Part shown: in pieces, positions 43,450-52,761 of the stretch
Position numbering within the stretch: the first letter of the stretch is position 1
Layout: each line of letters starts with the position of its first letter
Assembly: GCF_009928485.1 (NCBI RefSeq)
Contig: NZ_JAABNP010000015.1
Span: forward strand, 62,572 to 126,571
Source of the DNA: Clostridium sp. C2-6-12
GTDB lineage: Bacteria; Bacillota; Clostridia; Clostridiales; Clostridiaceae
Reading direction: 5' to 3'
Length of the DNA stretch: 64,000 nt
Made by a program: the position numbers and the translations under genes
The notes under the pieces: generated by a model
Database searches by the model: none
What the model saw: the letters and a program-made list of their open reading frames with translations, nothing else
What the model was told of the DNA's origin: nothing

Positions 43450-45036
43450 ATGAAAACAAAAAACAAACACAATACCTATAATACTTTGTTTCACTGGCAT
43501 AGTTTTAAATTAAAGCTTGTCTTTGAAGGAATATGTATAGGTATTATCTCCGGCTTGTTAATTGTGCTATACCGTTTAGCACTTGAAAAAGCCAGTATTT
43601 TTTTAGATATTGTATACAAAACTATATCCAAAAATCATATAATTATAATTCCTTGGATTCTAGTTCTAATAATCATAGGATATTTAGTTGGTTTAATGGT
43701 TAAAAATGAACCTATGATTAGTGGAAGTGGAATTCCCCAAGTTGAAGGTGTTTTACTTGGAAAGCTAAACATGACCTGGTGGAGAGTAATACTAGGCAAA
43801 TTTTTTGGCGGAGTCCTTTCAATAGGTTCTGGTCTTTCCTTAGGAAGAGAAGGTCCTTCTGTTCAATTAGGAGCTGCTGTTGGACAAGGCTTTAGTAAAA
43901 TTTTCAAGAGAATAAAAATCGAAGAGAAATATCTTATTACAAGTGGCGCCAGTGCAGGTTTAGCTGCTGCTTTTAATGCTCCTTTAGCTGGAACCATGTT
44001 TGCATTAGAAGAAGTACATAAGAATTTTTCACCCTTAGTTTTACTTTCAGCTTTATCTTCTGCAATATCTGCAGACTTTATTGCCAGCGGATTTTTAGGT
44101 TTAAAACCTGTTTTTAATTTTGGAAATCTGGCTTTAGTCCCTCTTAGATTTTATTTTTACATAATTTTATTTGGCCTTATTCTGGGCATTCTAGGAGTAC
44201 TTTTTAATAAAACTCTTTTAAAAGCCCAAGACCTATATGTTAAACAAACATGGCTAAAAAAAGAATTTCGAATAATAGTTCCTTTACTAATTTCAGCTAT
44301 CCTTGGCATTTTATTACCTCAAGTTTTAGGAGGAGGTCATGAACTTATCTCTTCTTTAACTAATAAAAATTTTTCTATTGCTATCTTAGCTATTATTCTT
44401 ATTGTAAAATTTCTTTTTACAATGGCAAGCTTTGGTTCTGGGGCTCCTGGAGGCATCTTTCTTCCACTGCTTACTATTGGAGCTTTAATTGGAAATGCCT
44501 ATGGAGCTACTCTTGTACATCTATTTAATTTTGATAATATGTATATTAACAATTTTATTATACTTGGTATGGCAGGATATTTTTCTGCAGTAGTAAAATC
44601 GCCTATAACAGGAACTATATTAATTACAGAAATGACTGGTTCCTTTAACCACTTGCTTTCTTTAGCCATTGTATCTGTAATAGCTTATATTGTAGCCGAT
44701 ATTTTAAGTTCAAAACCTGTTTATGAAGCACTACTCGAAAAAATTCTTAGAAATAATGGTGATGAAATAACTATTGGTAATAAGAAAAATAAAATTATCT
44801 TAGAGTACCCAGTATCTATTGGTTCTAAACTAGATGGTAAACAAATAAAAGAAATAAAGTGGCCCTCTCGCTGTTTACTTGTAGCTGTTAGACGTGGCGA
44901 AGATGAAATAATCCCTAAGGGAGATACCTTAATTTATCCAGGAGATTACTTGGTGGTACTTACTAATGAAGATAGGGTTTCTAAAATAAACGATACTTTA
45001 GCAATAATTACTGAAGGCTCTGAAATTTTCAAATAA
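43450..45036 (+). CDS. ClC-family chloride/proton antiporter with RCK-C domain
   Basis: 528 residues. ClC selectivity motifs: GSGIPQVE, GREGPSVQLG (with the proton glutamate), GSGAPGGIFLP and the late Tyr region. The C-terminus (residues about 445-528) is a TrkA-C/RCK-C type domain (IGSKLDGKQIKEIKWPSRCLL...GDYLVVLT) that can bind a small ligand. Probably used in acid tolerance or osmotic balance. CrcB lies convergent, but ClC-F type exporters usually carry other motifs. Confidence 0.93.
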   Translation: MKTKNKHNTYNTLFHWHSFKLKLVFEGICIGIISGLLIVLYRLALEKASIFLDIVYKTISKNHIIIIPWILVLIIIGYLVGLMVKNEPMISGSGIPQVEGVLLGKLNMTWWRVILGKFFGGVLSIGSGLSLGREGPSVQLGAAVGQGFSKIFKRIKIEEKYLITSGASAGLAAAFNAPLAGTMFALEEVHKNFSPLVLLSALSSAISADFIASGFLGLKPVFNFGNLALVPLRFYFYIILFGLILGILGVLFNKTLLKAQDLYVKQTWLKKEFRIIVPLLISAILGILLPQVLGGGHELISSLTNKNFSIAILAIILIVKFLFTMASFGSGAPGGIFLPLLTIGALIGNAYGATLVHLFNFDNMYINNFIILGMAGYFSAVVKSPITGTILITEMTGSFNHLLSLAIVSVIAYIVADILSSKPVYEALLEKILRNNGDEITIGNKKNKIILEYPVSIGSKLDGKQIKEIKWPSRCLLVAVRRGEDEIIPKGDTLIYPGDYLVVLTNEDRVSKINDTLAIITEGSEIFK

Positions 45037-45074
45037 AACTAAACAATAATAGTTTTCTTATATGAATGATACTG

Positions 45075-45117
45075 AAAATGAAGCATGTGCAAAGAACTTA
45101 ATGTGCTTCATTTTTTC
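45075..45117 (+). terminator. Terminator after the ClC gene
   Basis: 11-bp stem AAAATGAAGCA / TGCTTCATTTT with T-run on plus. Confidence 0.82.
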
Positions 45118-45140
45118 TTACAAAATAATATTATAAATTT

Positions 45141-45183
45141 AAAACTCAAGTAATCCAATTTGGGGTAATTACTTGAGTTTTTA
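45141..45183. terminator. Bidirectional terminator between ClC and crcB
   Basis: 13-bp stem AAACTCAAGTAAT / ATTACTTGAGTTT, A-run before and TTTTTATT after on plus; on minus TTTTAAAT follows, serving crcB. Confidence 0.78.
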
Positions 45184-45203
45184 TTCTAATAAATAACTTA
45201 ATA

Positions 45204-45581
45204 TTAAATAATAGCCTTACATAAGTATGTAGCTAAAATAACTCCTCCTAAACTTAATAAAACATTTAAAAAAACATTTATTATTCCTGCCACATATCTA
45301 CCATCGCTTATTAAACTAATTGTTTCATAACTAAATGTTGAAAATGTTGTAAGACCTCCCATGATTCCTGTAGTTAAAAACAGCTTTAAATTAGGTGATA
45401 TTAAATCAGTGGATATGCTCAATTCCATTATTACCCCAATTAAAAAACCACCAATTACATTTACAATTAACGTTCCAAATGGGATACTAGAATTAAATAA
45501 ATTTACTGAATGTTTAGTAATTAAATACCTAAGTGCAGCTCCTATACCTCCTCCAATACCAACATAAATAATTCTTTGCAA
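45204..45581 (-). CDS. crcB: Fluoride channel CrcB/Fluc
   Basis: 125 residues, four transmembrane helices, with GGGIGAALRYL at the start, the FGTLIVNVIGGFLIG stretch containing the polar Asn track, and GIMGGLTTFSTFSYE, where the TFSTF motif lines the fluoride pore. Starts at TTG behind GGAGGAG. Clostridia often have two crcB genes; only one is present here and no fluoride riboswitch was recognised upstream. Confidence 0.95.
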   Translation of the reverse strand: MQRIIYVGIGGGIGAALRYLITKHSVNLFNSSIPFGTLIVNVIGGFLIGVIMELSISTDLISPNLKLFLTTGIMGGLTTFSTFSYETISLISDGRYVAGIINVFLNVLLSLGGVILATYLCKAII

Positions 45582-45672
45582 TTTAATCTCCTCCTATTAT
45601 TACTATTATAATTTATTAATTATTAAATCTATTGGTGTTGTAAACACAGCACCTCCTCAAAATTAAACCATT

Positions 45673-45786
45673 CTAATATTTTATATCATCATTAACATTA
45701 GAATGTCCAGCTTCAGGTAAAAGTTTTATTTCTACATGTGGAAGCAAGCTTCCTAAACGTCGTGCAATCTTATGCGAATGTAACAT
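45673..45786 (-). pseudogene. C-terminal fragment of an alpha/beta hydrolase
   Basis: 37 codons, MLHSHKIARRLGSLLP then VEIKLLPEAGHSNVN, closely resembling the end of an alpha/beta hydrolase with the catalytic His in the GHS motif. The rest of the enzyme is missing. AAGGAGAAATGG before the ATG means a short peptide may still be made. It sits between crcB and the DUF4180 gene and looks like a deletion relic. Confidence 0.6.
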
Positions 45787-45801
45787 TATTTCCATTTCTC
45801 C

Positions 45802-46179
45802 TTAGTGTCTTAATTTCGAAATCCAAATTTCAGCCTCTTCAATATTCTTAAAAGTTCTAAAATTGCTTCCTTTATTAGCTTCCATAATCATTTCTTTAAA
45901 TCTATCATTATAATTTACTTCATCTTCAATAATAACCGCAACTTTCACATGATAGTTAATGAATTTTTGTAACGCCATACCTGCAAGTTTAGTTTTAAGA
46001 TTATAAAAATCTTCTGATAATACATTTGAAGGAAAAATAATTGTATAAACGTCCTTTTCCATACAAATAGATATACAATCTACAACATCTTGTTCTGAAG
46101 AAAGTTTCCATGTTTCAGAAATAACTTCAATATAATTAATATTATTTTTGTTTACAACTCTATAATTCAATAAGTCCAC
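45802..46179 (-). CDS. DUF4180 domain protein
   Basis: 125 residues with the DUF4180 pattern: a VISETWKLSSEQDVVDCIS beta-helix start, TIIFPSNVLSEDFYNLKTKLAGMALQKFINYHVKVAVI and a final FRTFKNIEEAEIWI. Resembles STAS/SpoIIAA-like folds. The first 3 codons are doubtful: a TTG at 46170 has a better distance to AAGGAG than the GTG at 46179. Five bases downstream of the excisionase-type regulator, so in one operon. Confidence 0.85.
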   Translation of the reverse strand: MDLLNYRVVNKNNINYIEVISETWKLSSEQDVVDCISICMEKDVYTIIFPSNVLSEDFYNLKTKLAGMALQKFINYHVKVAVIIEDEVNYNDRFKEMIMEANKGSNFRTFKNIEEAEIWISKLRH

Positions 46180-46184
46180 TCTCC

Positions 46185-46673
46185 TTATAAATCTCTTTGT
46201 TCCGCAAGCATGGATATAGAATTTAGCATTTCTTCAATGAAGCTTATATTCCCCCATAATAAAATCCTTAGCCTGTTTTCTTTTTCATCATATTTCATAT
46301 TAATTGTTGATTGGCCCATTTTAGGGTCTTTACAATTCATTACTGCTATAAGAGTATTTGATAATCTAAAATATTCGTCTTTATCTACATCATTTATATC
46401 AACGACAGTAGATACATTAATTTTTCTCTTTTCAGTATGTTTGACTTCTCCATTAGTAACAAAATCAATATTTGATTCTTCTGCAATATTTTTATCAGTT
46501 ATATTAACATTATTTTTTTCCATAAAAATGCTTAAATCATGCCCTGAAATTCTCCATTGCTTCCCTACTTTACTTGCTGCAAGCTTTCCTTCTGTTATAA
46601 ACTTTCTTATTGTTTTGTGATGCATACCTAATATTTCCGCAATTTTATCTATTGTATAAAATTGATTTTCCAT
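46185..46673 (-). CDS. Excisionase-type (MerR-like) HTH regulator
   Basis: 162 residues. N-terminal winged HTH YTIDKIAEILGMHHKTIRKFITEGKLAASKVGKQWRISGHDL of the excisionase family, a variable linker, and a C-terminal domain (VDINDVDKDEYFRLSNTLIAVMN onward, about residues 90-162) seen in stand-alone host regulators paired with DUF4180. Four tandem decamers lie just before the gene and are likely its operator. Confidence 0.87.
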   Translation of the reverse strand: MENQFYTIDKIAEILGMHHKTIRKFITEGKLAASKVGKQWRISGHDLSIFMEKNNVNITDKNIAEESNIDFVTNGEVKHTEKRKINVSTVVDINDVDKDEYFRLSNTLIAVMNCKDPKMGQSTINMKYDEKENRLRILLWGNISFIEEMLNSISMLAEQRDL

Positions 46674-46739
46674 ATAAAACCTGTCCTTTCAAAATTGTTC
46701 TATGATCAAATTATAATAATCCTTTCTGTTCTAGTCAAG

Positions 46740-46779
46740 AACTTTATTGAACTTTATTGTATTTTATTGTACTTTATTG
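46740..46779. repeat. Four tandem 10-bp repeats upstream of the HTH gene
   Basis: Four copies of (a/t)A(C/T)TTTATTG, each exactly 10 bases apart, ending 67 bases upstream of the start codon at 46673. Only two positions vary. One helical turn per unit fits cooperative binding of the HTH protein on one DNA face. Confidence 0.88.
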
Positions 46780-46795
46780 AGTGAAACAATTAATA

Positions 46796-46984
46796 TTAAA
46801 ATAACTTTTCTTTTTTCATTCTATCTATAAATACTGAAATTTTTTCACAACAATTATCTATTTCTATGTAATGCTCCTGAATTCTATCGATAATCCTATA
46901 ACTTCTATATAATACTGAAACTATTTTAGAATTATTGACATCTATTATTGATAAGTTTATGATAATATATATAGCATATGACAA
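46796..46984 (-). CDS. Possible small helical protein
   Basis: 62 codons starting at TTG with a weak AAGG site. The last 33 residues (IIDRIQEHYIEIDNCCEKIS and onward) form an amphipathic helix and match a second small frame at 47524-47613. The 5' part overlaps the NifX-like promoter on the other strand. Could be genuine or a remnant. Confidence 0.35.
   Translation of the reverse strand: MSYAIYIIINLSIIDVNNSKIVSVLYRSYRIIDRIQEHYIEIDNCCEKISVFIDRMKKEKLF
46935..46963 (+). promoter_or_regulatory. Promoter of the NifX-like gene
   Basis: TTGACA, 17 bases, TATGAT, about 70 bases before the start codon at 47034. Confidence 0.7.
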
Positions 46985-47033
46985 TAACCTTGCTGTTTTA
47001 TGTTATTATAATACAATATTGGAGGTTTATTTA

Positions 47034-47390
47034 ATGAAAATAGCATTACCATCACGTAATAATAATATTGATGATCACTTTGGACATTGTGAATATTTCA
47101 CTGTTTTTACAGTTGATTCTCAAACTAAAGAAATAACTGCATCTGAAACTGTTGAATCACCAATTGGCTGCGGTTGTAAGTCAAATATAGCTTCAACACT
47201 TGCTGATAAAGGTGTTAAAGTTATGCTTGCAGGTAATATGGGAGATGGGGCTGTAAGAGTACTTAATAATTCAGGAATAGAAGTATTACGAGGCTGCTCT
47301 GGAGATGTAAAAGCTGTAGCTTTAAAATGGCTTGAAGGAGCTCTTATAGATTCTGGTGATTCCTGTCATGAACATGAATGTCATAATTAA
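47034..47390 (+). CDS. NifX/NifB-C domain (dinitrogenase Fe-Mo cofactor type) protein
   Basis: 118 residues from the ATG at 47034 (TTGGAGG upstream): MKIALPSRNNNIDDHFGHCEYF, GCGCKSNIASTLADKGVKVMLAGNMGDGAVRVLNNSGIEVLRGC, typical of the family. Stand-alone versions in anaerobes often neighbour DUF134 or ATPase MinD-like genes and are thought to handle metal clusters. The C-terminal CHEHECHN may bind metal. No nitrogenase genes lie in the window. Confidence 0.93.
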   Translation: MKIALPSRNNNIDDHFGHCEYFTVFTVDSQTKEITASETVESPIGCGCKSNIASTLADKGVKVMLAGNMGDGAVRVLNNSGIEVLRGCSGDVKAVALKWLEGALIDSGDSCHEHECHN

Positions 47391-47429
47391 CTTAAAAATA
47401 CATCGAATAATTATAAGGCATAAAATGTA

Positions 47430-47463
47430 AAAGAGCAGGGTAACTTTTACCTTGTTCTTTTTC
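47430..47463 (+). terminator. Terminator after the NifX-like gene
   Basis: 14-bp stem AAGAGCAGGGTAA / TTACCTTGTTCTT (with two G-U pairs), 3-base loop, then T-run on plus. Confidence 0.8.
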
Positions 47464-47523
47464 TAAAACCATCACTAAAATAAGAAATTAATCAATCTTT
47501 TTTAGCACATCATCTATAAATTT

Positions 47524-47613
47524 TTATTTTCTCACTTTATCCATAACCCCTAAAATTCTCTCGCCTCTATTCCCTATTTTCCTGTAATACTCCATTATTC
47601 TATCAATATACAT
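47524..47613 (-). CDS. Possible 29-residue peptide related to the 46796 frame
   Basis: MYIDRIMEYYRKIGNRGERI and nine more residues, behind ATAAGG at good distance. Aligns without gaps to the C-terminus of the frame at 46796-46984 (IDRIQEHYIEIDNCCEKI). The two flank the NifX-like gene and may be duplicated small genes or repeat remnants. Confidence 0.35.
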   Translation of the reverse strand: MYIDRIMEYYRKIGNRGERILGVMDKVRK

Positions 47614-47628
47614 TAATAACCTTATAAT

Positions 47629-48516
47629 TTATTGAAACTCATTTAATATTTGTAGATATAGTGCTTCAAATGCACTATTCTTTCTCCATATAAAATAAAA
47701 TTTATGATTTTTTTGTAAGTCAGAAATTTCAACTTTTTGCAAAGTACCATTTTCTAGTTCTTCTTTGACTGCTGCTTCATATAAGGCTGTAATTCCATTA
47801 TTATTTTTCACTAAATATTTTATTGAATTTATATTGCCTATTTCTATGACTTTACTAAAATCATTTATATGCAAATTTTGTTCTTCCAAATTCTTTTCCA
47901 GAATATCCCTGGTGCCTGACCCCTTTTCTCTTACGATCAAGGTTTCTTCAAGTAGATCTTCTAATATATTTGGCTTTTTCTTGAATTCATACTCTTTGCC
48001 TGCTACACAAATATAATTTTCCTTTGAATAAACAACATAATTATATTCACTTTTTGTGAAATATCCCTCTACTAAAGCAAAATCAATTTCTCCATGTTCT
48101 AATTTATTAAGGAGTTCCTTTGTATTATCTACAATCATAGTTATTTTTATATTCGCATTCTTGTTTTTATTTTTATTAAAATAATCATTTAATTTAGGTG
48201 GCAATATAAATTCTCCAATTGTGAGAGTTGCGCCAAATTTAATGCTCGTAACACCTAATTTTTCCTCTTTAATTTTTCCTTTAAGATATTCTTCATCATG
48301 CTTCATTGTAACGCTAGTTTGATATAATAGTTCTCCAGCCTTTGTTAGTTTTATTTTTTTTCCTTCATATTCAAATAATTTTGTGTCATATGTATTTTCT
48401 AAATATTTAATATGTTGAGATACGGCTGGCTGTGTAATACATAGTATCTCTGCTGCTTTTGTGAAGTTCATATAGTCACATACAGTTAAAAAAGTATTTA
48501 TTCTAAAATCTAACAT
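47629..48516 (-). CDS. LysR-family regulator
   Basis: 295 residues. HTH NTFLTVCDYMNFTKAAEILCITQPAVSQHIKYLE at 5-40 and a type 2 periplasmic binding-like effector domain. It is divergent from the YeiH-like exporter, an arrangement like yeiE/yeiH, and probably controls that gene in response to a small anion or sulfur compound. Confidence 0.93.
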   Translation of the reverse strand: MLDFRINTFLTVCDYMNFTKAAEILCITQPAVSQHIKYLENTYDTKLFEYEGKKIKLTKAGELLYQTSVTMKHDEEYLKGKIKEEKLGVTSIKFGATLTIGEFILPPKLNDYFNKNKNKNANIKITMIVDNTKELLNKLEHGEIDFALVEGYFTKSEYNYVVYSKENYICVAGKEYEFKKKPNILEDLLEETLIVREKGSGTRDILEKNLEEQNLHINDFSKVIEIGNINSIKYLVKNNNGITALYEAAVKEELENGTLQKVEISDLQKNHKFYFIWRKNSAFEALYLQILNEFQ

Positions 48517-48641
48517 AAATTCACCTCTTCAGATTAATCATAACATATTTTTATCATTATATAAAAATAAATAATTTTATCTTATCATTCTTATATGCTA
48601 GTATTAATCCGAAGAAAAAAATTAGGAAATGAGGAATAATT

Positions 48642-49640
48642 ATGAACTTTATTAAAACAAATTATCAAGGCTTATTGCTTTGCCTTGTAATAGGCATTCT
48701 TGCAACATTACTTGGAAATAACTTCACAATCATAGGAGGACCAGTGTTTGCCATTTTATTAGGATTAATAGCTGCACTTTTACCACGTAAAGATTCTTTT
48801 CAAAGCGGAATAACCTTTACTTCAAAAAAAATTCTTCAATATGCAATTGTTTTACTTGGATTTGGCATGAATCTTTTTGATATTTTTAAGGTTGGCAGAC
48901 AATCCTTATTAATCATAATCTCTACAATTTCAACTTCGCTTATTATTGCATATTTAATAAGTAAATTAATCAAAATACCTTCAAATATTTCAATCTTAGT
49001 TGGAGTAGGCTCTTCCATATGCGGTGGTTCTGCAATTGCTGCTACTGCACCAGTAATTGATGCTGATGATGAAGATATTGCTAAATCAATTTCTGTCATT
49101 TTCTTATTTAATGTAATAGCTGCATTTTTATTTCCTGTTCTAGGTAATTTATTAAGCTTTAATGATATAGGTTTTGGAATGTGGGCTGGAACTGCCATAA
49201 ATGATACTTCTTCAGTAGTTGCTGCTGGACAAACCTGGGCTGGTTATCATGGAAATGATATTGCTCTTAATTATGCTACTATAGTGAAACTTACACGAAC
49301 TCTTGCAATAATTCCAATCACATTAATATTGGCTTTATATCGTTCTAAGAAAAATGCTGCCACTACAGTAAATTTCTCAAAGATATTTCCATGGTTTATT
49401 TTATTTTTCTTATTAGCAGCAGTTATAAGTACAGTCTTTAATCTCGATTCTCATACTTCAAAATCTATATCTGATATAGGTAAATTTTTCATTACAATGG
49501 CCATGGGCGCGATTGGATTAAATACCAATATTATAAAATTAATAAAAACAAGTGGAAAGCCAATTGTTGTAGGCCTTTGCTGTTGGATAAGCATAGCCTT
49601 TGTAAGCCTTTTAATGCAGCATTTACTACATATTTGGTAA
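48642..49640 (+). CDS. YeiH-family (UPF0324) putative sulfate/anion exporter
   Basis: 332 residues, ten or so membrane helices, with GFGMNLFDIF, GVGSSICGGSAIAATAPVI, GTAINDTSSVVAAG and AMGAIGLNTNI, the UPF0324 signatures. Function is predicted from E. coli YeiH-type proteins; the real substrate may be sulfite or another oxyanion. Controlled in all likelihood by the divergent LysR protein. Confidence 0.93.
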   Translation: MNFIKTNYQGLLLCLVIGILATLLGNNFTIIGGPVFAILLGLIAALLPRKDSFQSGITFTSKKILQYAIVLLGFGMNLFDIFKVGRQSLLIIISTISTSLIIAYLISKLIKIPSNISILVGVGSSICGGSAIAATAPVIDADDEDIAKSISVIFLFNVIAAFLFPVLGNLLSFNDIGFGMWAGTAINDTSSVVAAGQTWAGYHGNDIALNYATIVKLTRTLAIIPITLILALYRSKKNAATTVNFSKIFPWFILFFLLAAVISTVFNLDSHTSKSISDIGKFFITMAMGAIGLNTNIIKLIKTSGKPIVVGLCCWISIAFVSLLMQHLLHIW

Positions 49641-49707
49641 TACTTTCTTACAATATTCTTTAAGTTTTACTTTATTTCATAAAATATGAAATCACAAAAA
49701 TAGTTAA

Positions 49708-49756
49708 AGAGCCCTTATAGTAAATTTTATACTACTATAAAAGAGCTCTATTTTTA
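49708..49756 (+). terminator. Terminator after the YeiH-like gene
   Basis: Stem AGAGC.CTTATAGTA / TACTATAAAAGAGCTCT with a small bulge, then ATTTTTATTT on plus. Confidence 0.75.
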
Positions 49757-49797
49757 TTTCTATGCATTTTAATTAACATTGTTGAGCAAATTGAGAT

Positions 49798-49998
49798 TTA
49801 ACTATTACTATTCTTTAATATTTTTACAGAACTATATACAAGCACAGGAAGAGCAAAAATCTGTATAACACCCATACACCTTATTAATATATATGGTAAT
49901 TTAATTCCAATAAGTGAAGAAAAGGCATTAATAAAAGTTACAATTGAAATAATAAATAAACTAATTCCCCACATTGTTCTATTTCTCTTATTATTCAT
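49798..49998 (-). CDS. Small membrane protein
   Basis: 66 residues, two transmembrane helices (about 9-28 and 36-58) with a basic N-terminus. AGGGGTG lies before the start. It lies downstream of the DUF134 gene on the same strand with 37 bases between. Function unknown. Confidence 0.7.
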   Translation of the reverse strand: MNNKRNRTMWGISLFIISIVTFINAFSSLIGIKLPYILIRCMGVIQIFALPVLVYSSVKILKNSNS

Positions 49999-50035
49999 TT
50001 AAATCACCCCTAAAAATTATAATTTATGAATTAAA

Positions 50036-50491
50036 TTAATTATCCCTATCTATTTTATTACCGCTACACCAATGCTTACAAAATCCTGCCTTTTTACTGC
50101 ACATAACCTTGTCGGACCCACAACTAGGACAAGCAAGTCTATCTTGCTCAAAATTTATTTCATAAATTGTGCCACATTCAGCGCATTTAAATTTACAAAG
50201 TTTTGTAGTATAATGCCCACCGCTTATTCTTATTGCTTTTCCTTCTGTTAATGCTAGTGCTACTTTTTTTCTTGCACTGTCTATTATATTTTGAAAGGTT
50301 TGTCTTGAAACCTCCATTTTTTCAGCACACTCTTCTTGATTTAATTCTTCAATATCTTTAAGCCTCATTGCTTCAAGTTCTTCTACTTTTAAGGCAATTT
50401 CTTCAAGTTCACATTTAGGTTTTCCCCATGGCACAAAAAAATCATCTTTTGGGAAAAACTCAACTCTTCTGAATTTCGTTGGTCTAGCCAT
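50036..50491 (-). CDS. DUF134 (UPF0251) regulator with zinc ribbon
   Basis: 151 residues. RRVEFFPKDDFFVPWG start, HTH LKDIEELNQEECAEKMEVSRQTFQNIIDSARKKVA (sigma-4-like), then CKFKCAECGTIYEI...CPSCGSDKVMC zinc ribbon. UPF0251 proteins are predicted DNA-binding proteins that often neighbour NifX-like genes, as here (3 kb apart). Confidence 0.92.
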   Translation of the reverse strand: MARPTKFRRVEFFPKDDFFVPWGKPKCELEEIALKVEELEAMRLKDIEELNQEECAEKMEVSRQTFQNIIDSARKKVALALTEGKAIRISGGHYTTKLCKFKCAECGTIYEINFEQDRLACPSCGSDKVMCSKKAGFCKHWCSGNKIDRDN

Positions 50492-50648
50492 TTTATCTCC
50501 TCCTAGATTAGAATATATTTAAACTTGGAATAATGTCTAGTTTTATTATCATTATTCAATCATACTCAATTTAATAAAATCTTCAAATCCTTAACCTTTG
50601 CTTATCTTCCCCTACCTATTAATTTACCATATTCCATAAATATATCCT

Positions 50649-51206
50649 TTAATTATTAACAAAGCATATTTCACTACATTCTGTATACATGAAGGATAAT
50701 TGTTCATCAAATTTTCCATATTCCAACAAGTCTTTTCTTATATGATAAACCTTTATTCCCAATTCTAATAACCTTCTCCCAACCAATAGATTTCTATGGC
50801 ATCTTTCTGGATTTTCTTCACTGCACATAATAGCGATATTTTCATTTTGGGCTAACTCAATTAGATTATTTATCCCCTTATTAAACCAGTCTTTTGTTTT
50901 TAACACCTCATAATTAATAAGTTCTGCAACATTAGTTTTTCGTGTTGGTAACTGTTTATTTAAATAACATGAAGTATCAGAAATTCTTCCTCCAAGACGT
51001 TCCCCATCATAACTGTATTTAATCCCCTTCTCCTTCAAAATCAATGATAATATTTCTGTGTTAAATTGTGAATAGTACTTGCTGTACGGTACACTTCTAA
51101 TATCAATTACTCTTTCAATATTATATTTACTTATTAATGCTATGAAATCCTCTGCTAATAAATTACTATGTCCAATTGTATAAACACCATTATCATTATT
51201 TATCAT
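50649..51206 (-). CDS. DUF488 domain protein
   Basis: 185 residues from the ATG at 51206 (GGTGGTG upstream). YTIGHSN, RVIDIRSVPYSKY, YDGERLGGR and ENPERCHRNLLVGRRLLELG are the diagnostic DUF488 segments; the ExPERCHR cysteine could be catalytic. Found widely, sometimes beside DNA-repair or defence genes; function unresolved. Confidence 0.92.
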   Translation of the reverse strand: MINNDNGVYTIGHSNLLAEDFIALISKYNIERVIDIRSVPYSKYYSQFNTEILSLILKEKGIKYSYDGERLGGRISDTSCYLNKQLPTRKTNVAELINYEVLKTKDWFNKGINNLIELAQNENIAIMCSEENPERCHRNLLVGRRLLELGIKVYHIRKDLLEYGKFDEQLSFMYTECSEICFVNN

Positions 51207-51282
51207 AAAATTCACCACCATAATATTAAAAGTACAAAATACTTTTGTACTCCCATACTTTTAGATTAAGACAAAAGAAATC

Positions 51283-52725
51283 CTAATATGCCTTACCCCA
51301 ATAAACCATTTTTTCTGCTTTTCTACCGCAGCATACACACTTGGTATCAAGCTCTTCTTGTTCAAATGGAATACATCTAGAAGTTAATCCTGCTACTTCC
51401 TTAATTTTTTCTTCACATTCTCTTTCACCACACCACATAGCTTTAGTGAAGCCAGATTTATTTTCAGCAATATCTTTTAGTTCTTCCATTGTTTTAGCAA
51501 CAAATGTTCGTTCTTCTCTATTCTTTAACGCCTTCTCATATAAGCTATTGTGAATTTCATCTAGCGCAGCCAAAACTCTATCCTTTAAATCATTTAAATT
51601 AACTACTTCTTTTTCTCTAGTATCTCTTCTAACTAAAATTGCTTGATTGTTTTCTATATCCTTTGGTCCAATTTCTATTCTAACTGGTATACCCTTCATT
51701 TCATATTCATTGAACTTCCATCCTGGCATCTTATCTGAAGCATCTAACTTAACTCTTACAACACTAGAAAGAATATCTTTAAGTTCATTAGCCTTGTCAA
51801 GAACTCCATCTTTATGCTGAGCAATTGGAACAATGACTGCTTGAATTGGTGCTACCTTTGGTGGTAATACTAATCCACTATCATCTCCATGAACCATTAT
51901 AATAGCTCCAATTAATCTGGTTGTAACTCCCCATGAAGTTTGATGCACATATTGCAGCTTAGAATTTTTATCTGAATATTTTATATTAAATGCTCTAGCA
52001 AATCCATCTCCAAAATCATGAGATGTTCCGCTTTGAAGTGCCTTACCATCATGCATTAAGCTTTCAATTGTGTATGTTGCCTTAGCTCCTGCAAACTTTT
52101 CTTTTTCAGTCTTTTGTCCTTTTAGAACTGGAATTGCCAAGTATTCTTCTAGAAGACTAGCATAAACATTAAGCATATCTATAGTTTCTTTTTCTGCTTC
52201 TTCGGCTGTCGCATGAGCAGTATGTCCTTCTTGCCATAAAAATTCAGAAGTTCTTAAAAATGGTCTAGTTGTTTTTTCCCATCTCACTACAGAACACCAT
52301 TGATTATATTTCTTAGGTAAATCATTATAACTTTGAATAATCTTAGCATAATGTTCACAGAATAGAGTTTCTGAAGTTGGTCTTACTATTAATCTTTCTG
52401 AAAGGTCTTCTCCTCCTGCTCTAGTAACATAAGCAACCTCTGGCGAAAATCCTTCTACATGATCCTTTTCTTTTTGCAATAAGGTTTCTGGTATGAACAT
52501 TGGCATATATACATTTTCATGCCCTGTTTCTTTAATCCTATTATCTAAGTACTTTTGAATGTTTTCCCAAATTGCATATCCATAAGGTCTTATAATCATG
52601 CATCCTTTAACAGTTGAATAATCAATAAGCTCTGCTTTCTTTACAATATCTGTATACCATTTAGCAAAATCTTCATCAATAGCTGTTATAGCTTCAACAA
52701 ATTTTTTATTATTATTTTTACCCAT
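51283..52725 (-). CDS. proS: Prolyl-tRNA synthetase (ProS type 3)
   Basis: 480 residues from the ATG at 52725 behind GAAAGGAAG. Class II motifs: [17 protein letters not shown] (motif 1), [27 protein letters not shown] (motif 2) and [24 protein letters not shown] (motif 3), followed by the anticodon-binding domain and the C-terminal zinc-binding region ([19 protein letters not shown]) of the eukaryote-like ProS. Controlled by the T-box leader upstream. Confidence 0.97.
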   Translation of the reverse strand: MGKNNNKKFVEAITAIDEDFAKWYTDIVKKAELIDYSTVKGCMIIRPYGYAIWENIQKYLDNRIKETGHENVYMPMFIPETLLQKEKDHVEGFSPEVAYVTRAGGEDLSERLIVRPTSETLFCEHYAKIIQSYNDLPKKYNQWCSVVRWEKTTRPFLRTSEFLWQEGHTAHATAEEAEKETIDMLNVYASLLEEYLAIPVLKGQKTEKEKFAGAKATYTIESLMHDGKALQSGTSHDFGDGFARAFNIKYSDKNSKLQYVHQTSWGVTTRLIGAIIMVHGDDSGLVLPPKVAPIQAVIVPIAQHKDGVLDKANELKDILSSVVRVKLDASDKMPGWKFNEYEMKGIPVRIEIGPKDIENNQAILVRRDTREKEVVNLNDLKDRVLAALDEIHNSLYEKALKNREERTFVAKTMEELKDIAENKSGFTKAMWCGERECEEKIKEVAGLTSRCIPFEQEELDTKCVCCGRKAEKMVYWGKAY

Positions 52726-52761
52726 AATTTTCTTCCTTTCTGTCATTTAATTTTTAAATAC

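Noticed and set aside
43450..45036. ClC protein as fluoride exporter because of crcB next door
   Set aside because: Selectivity motif GREGPSVQ and the RCK-C domain fit conventional chloride/proton antiporters, and the two genes are convergent, not co-transcribed.
47034..47390. Evidence for nitrogen fixation
   Set aside because: NifX/NifB-C domains occur widely without nitrogenase; no nif structural genes are present.
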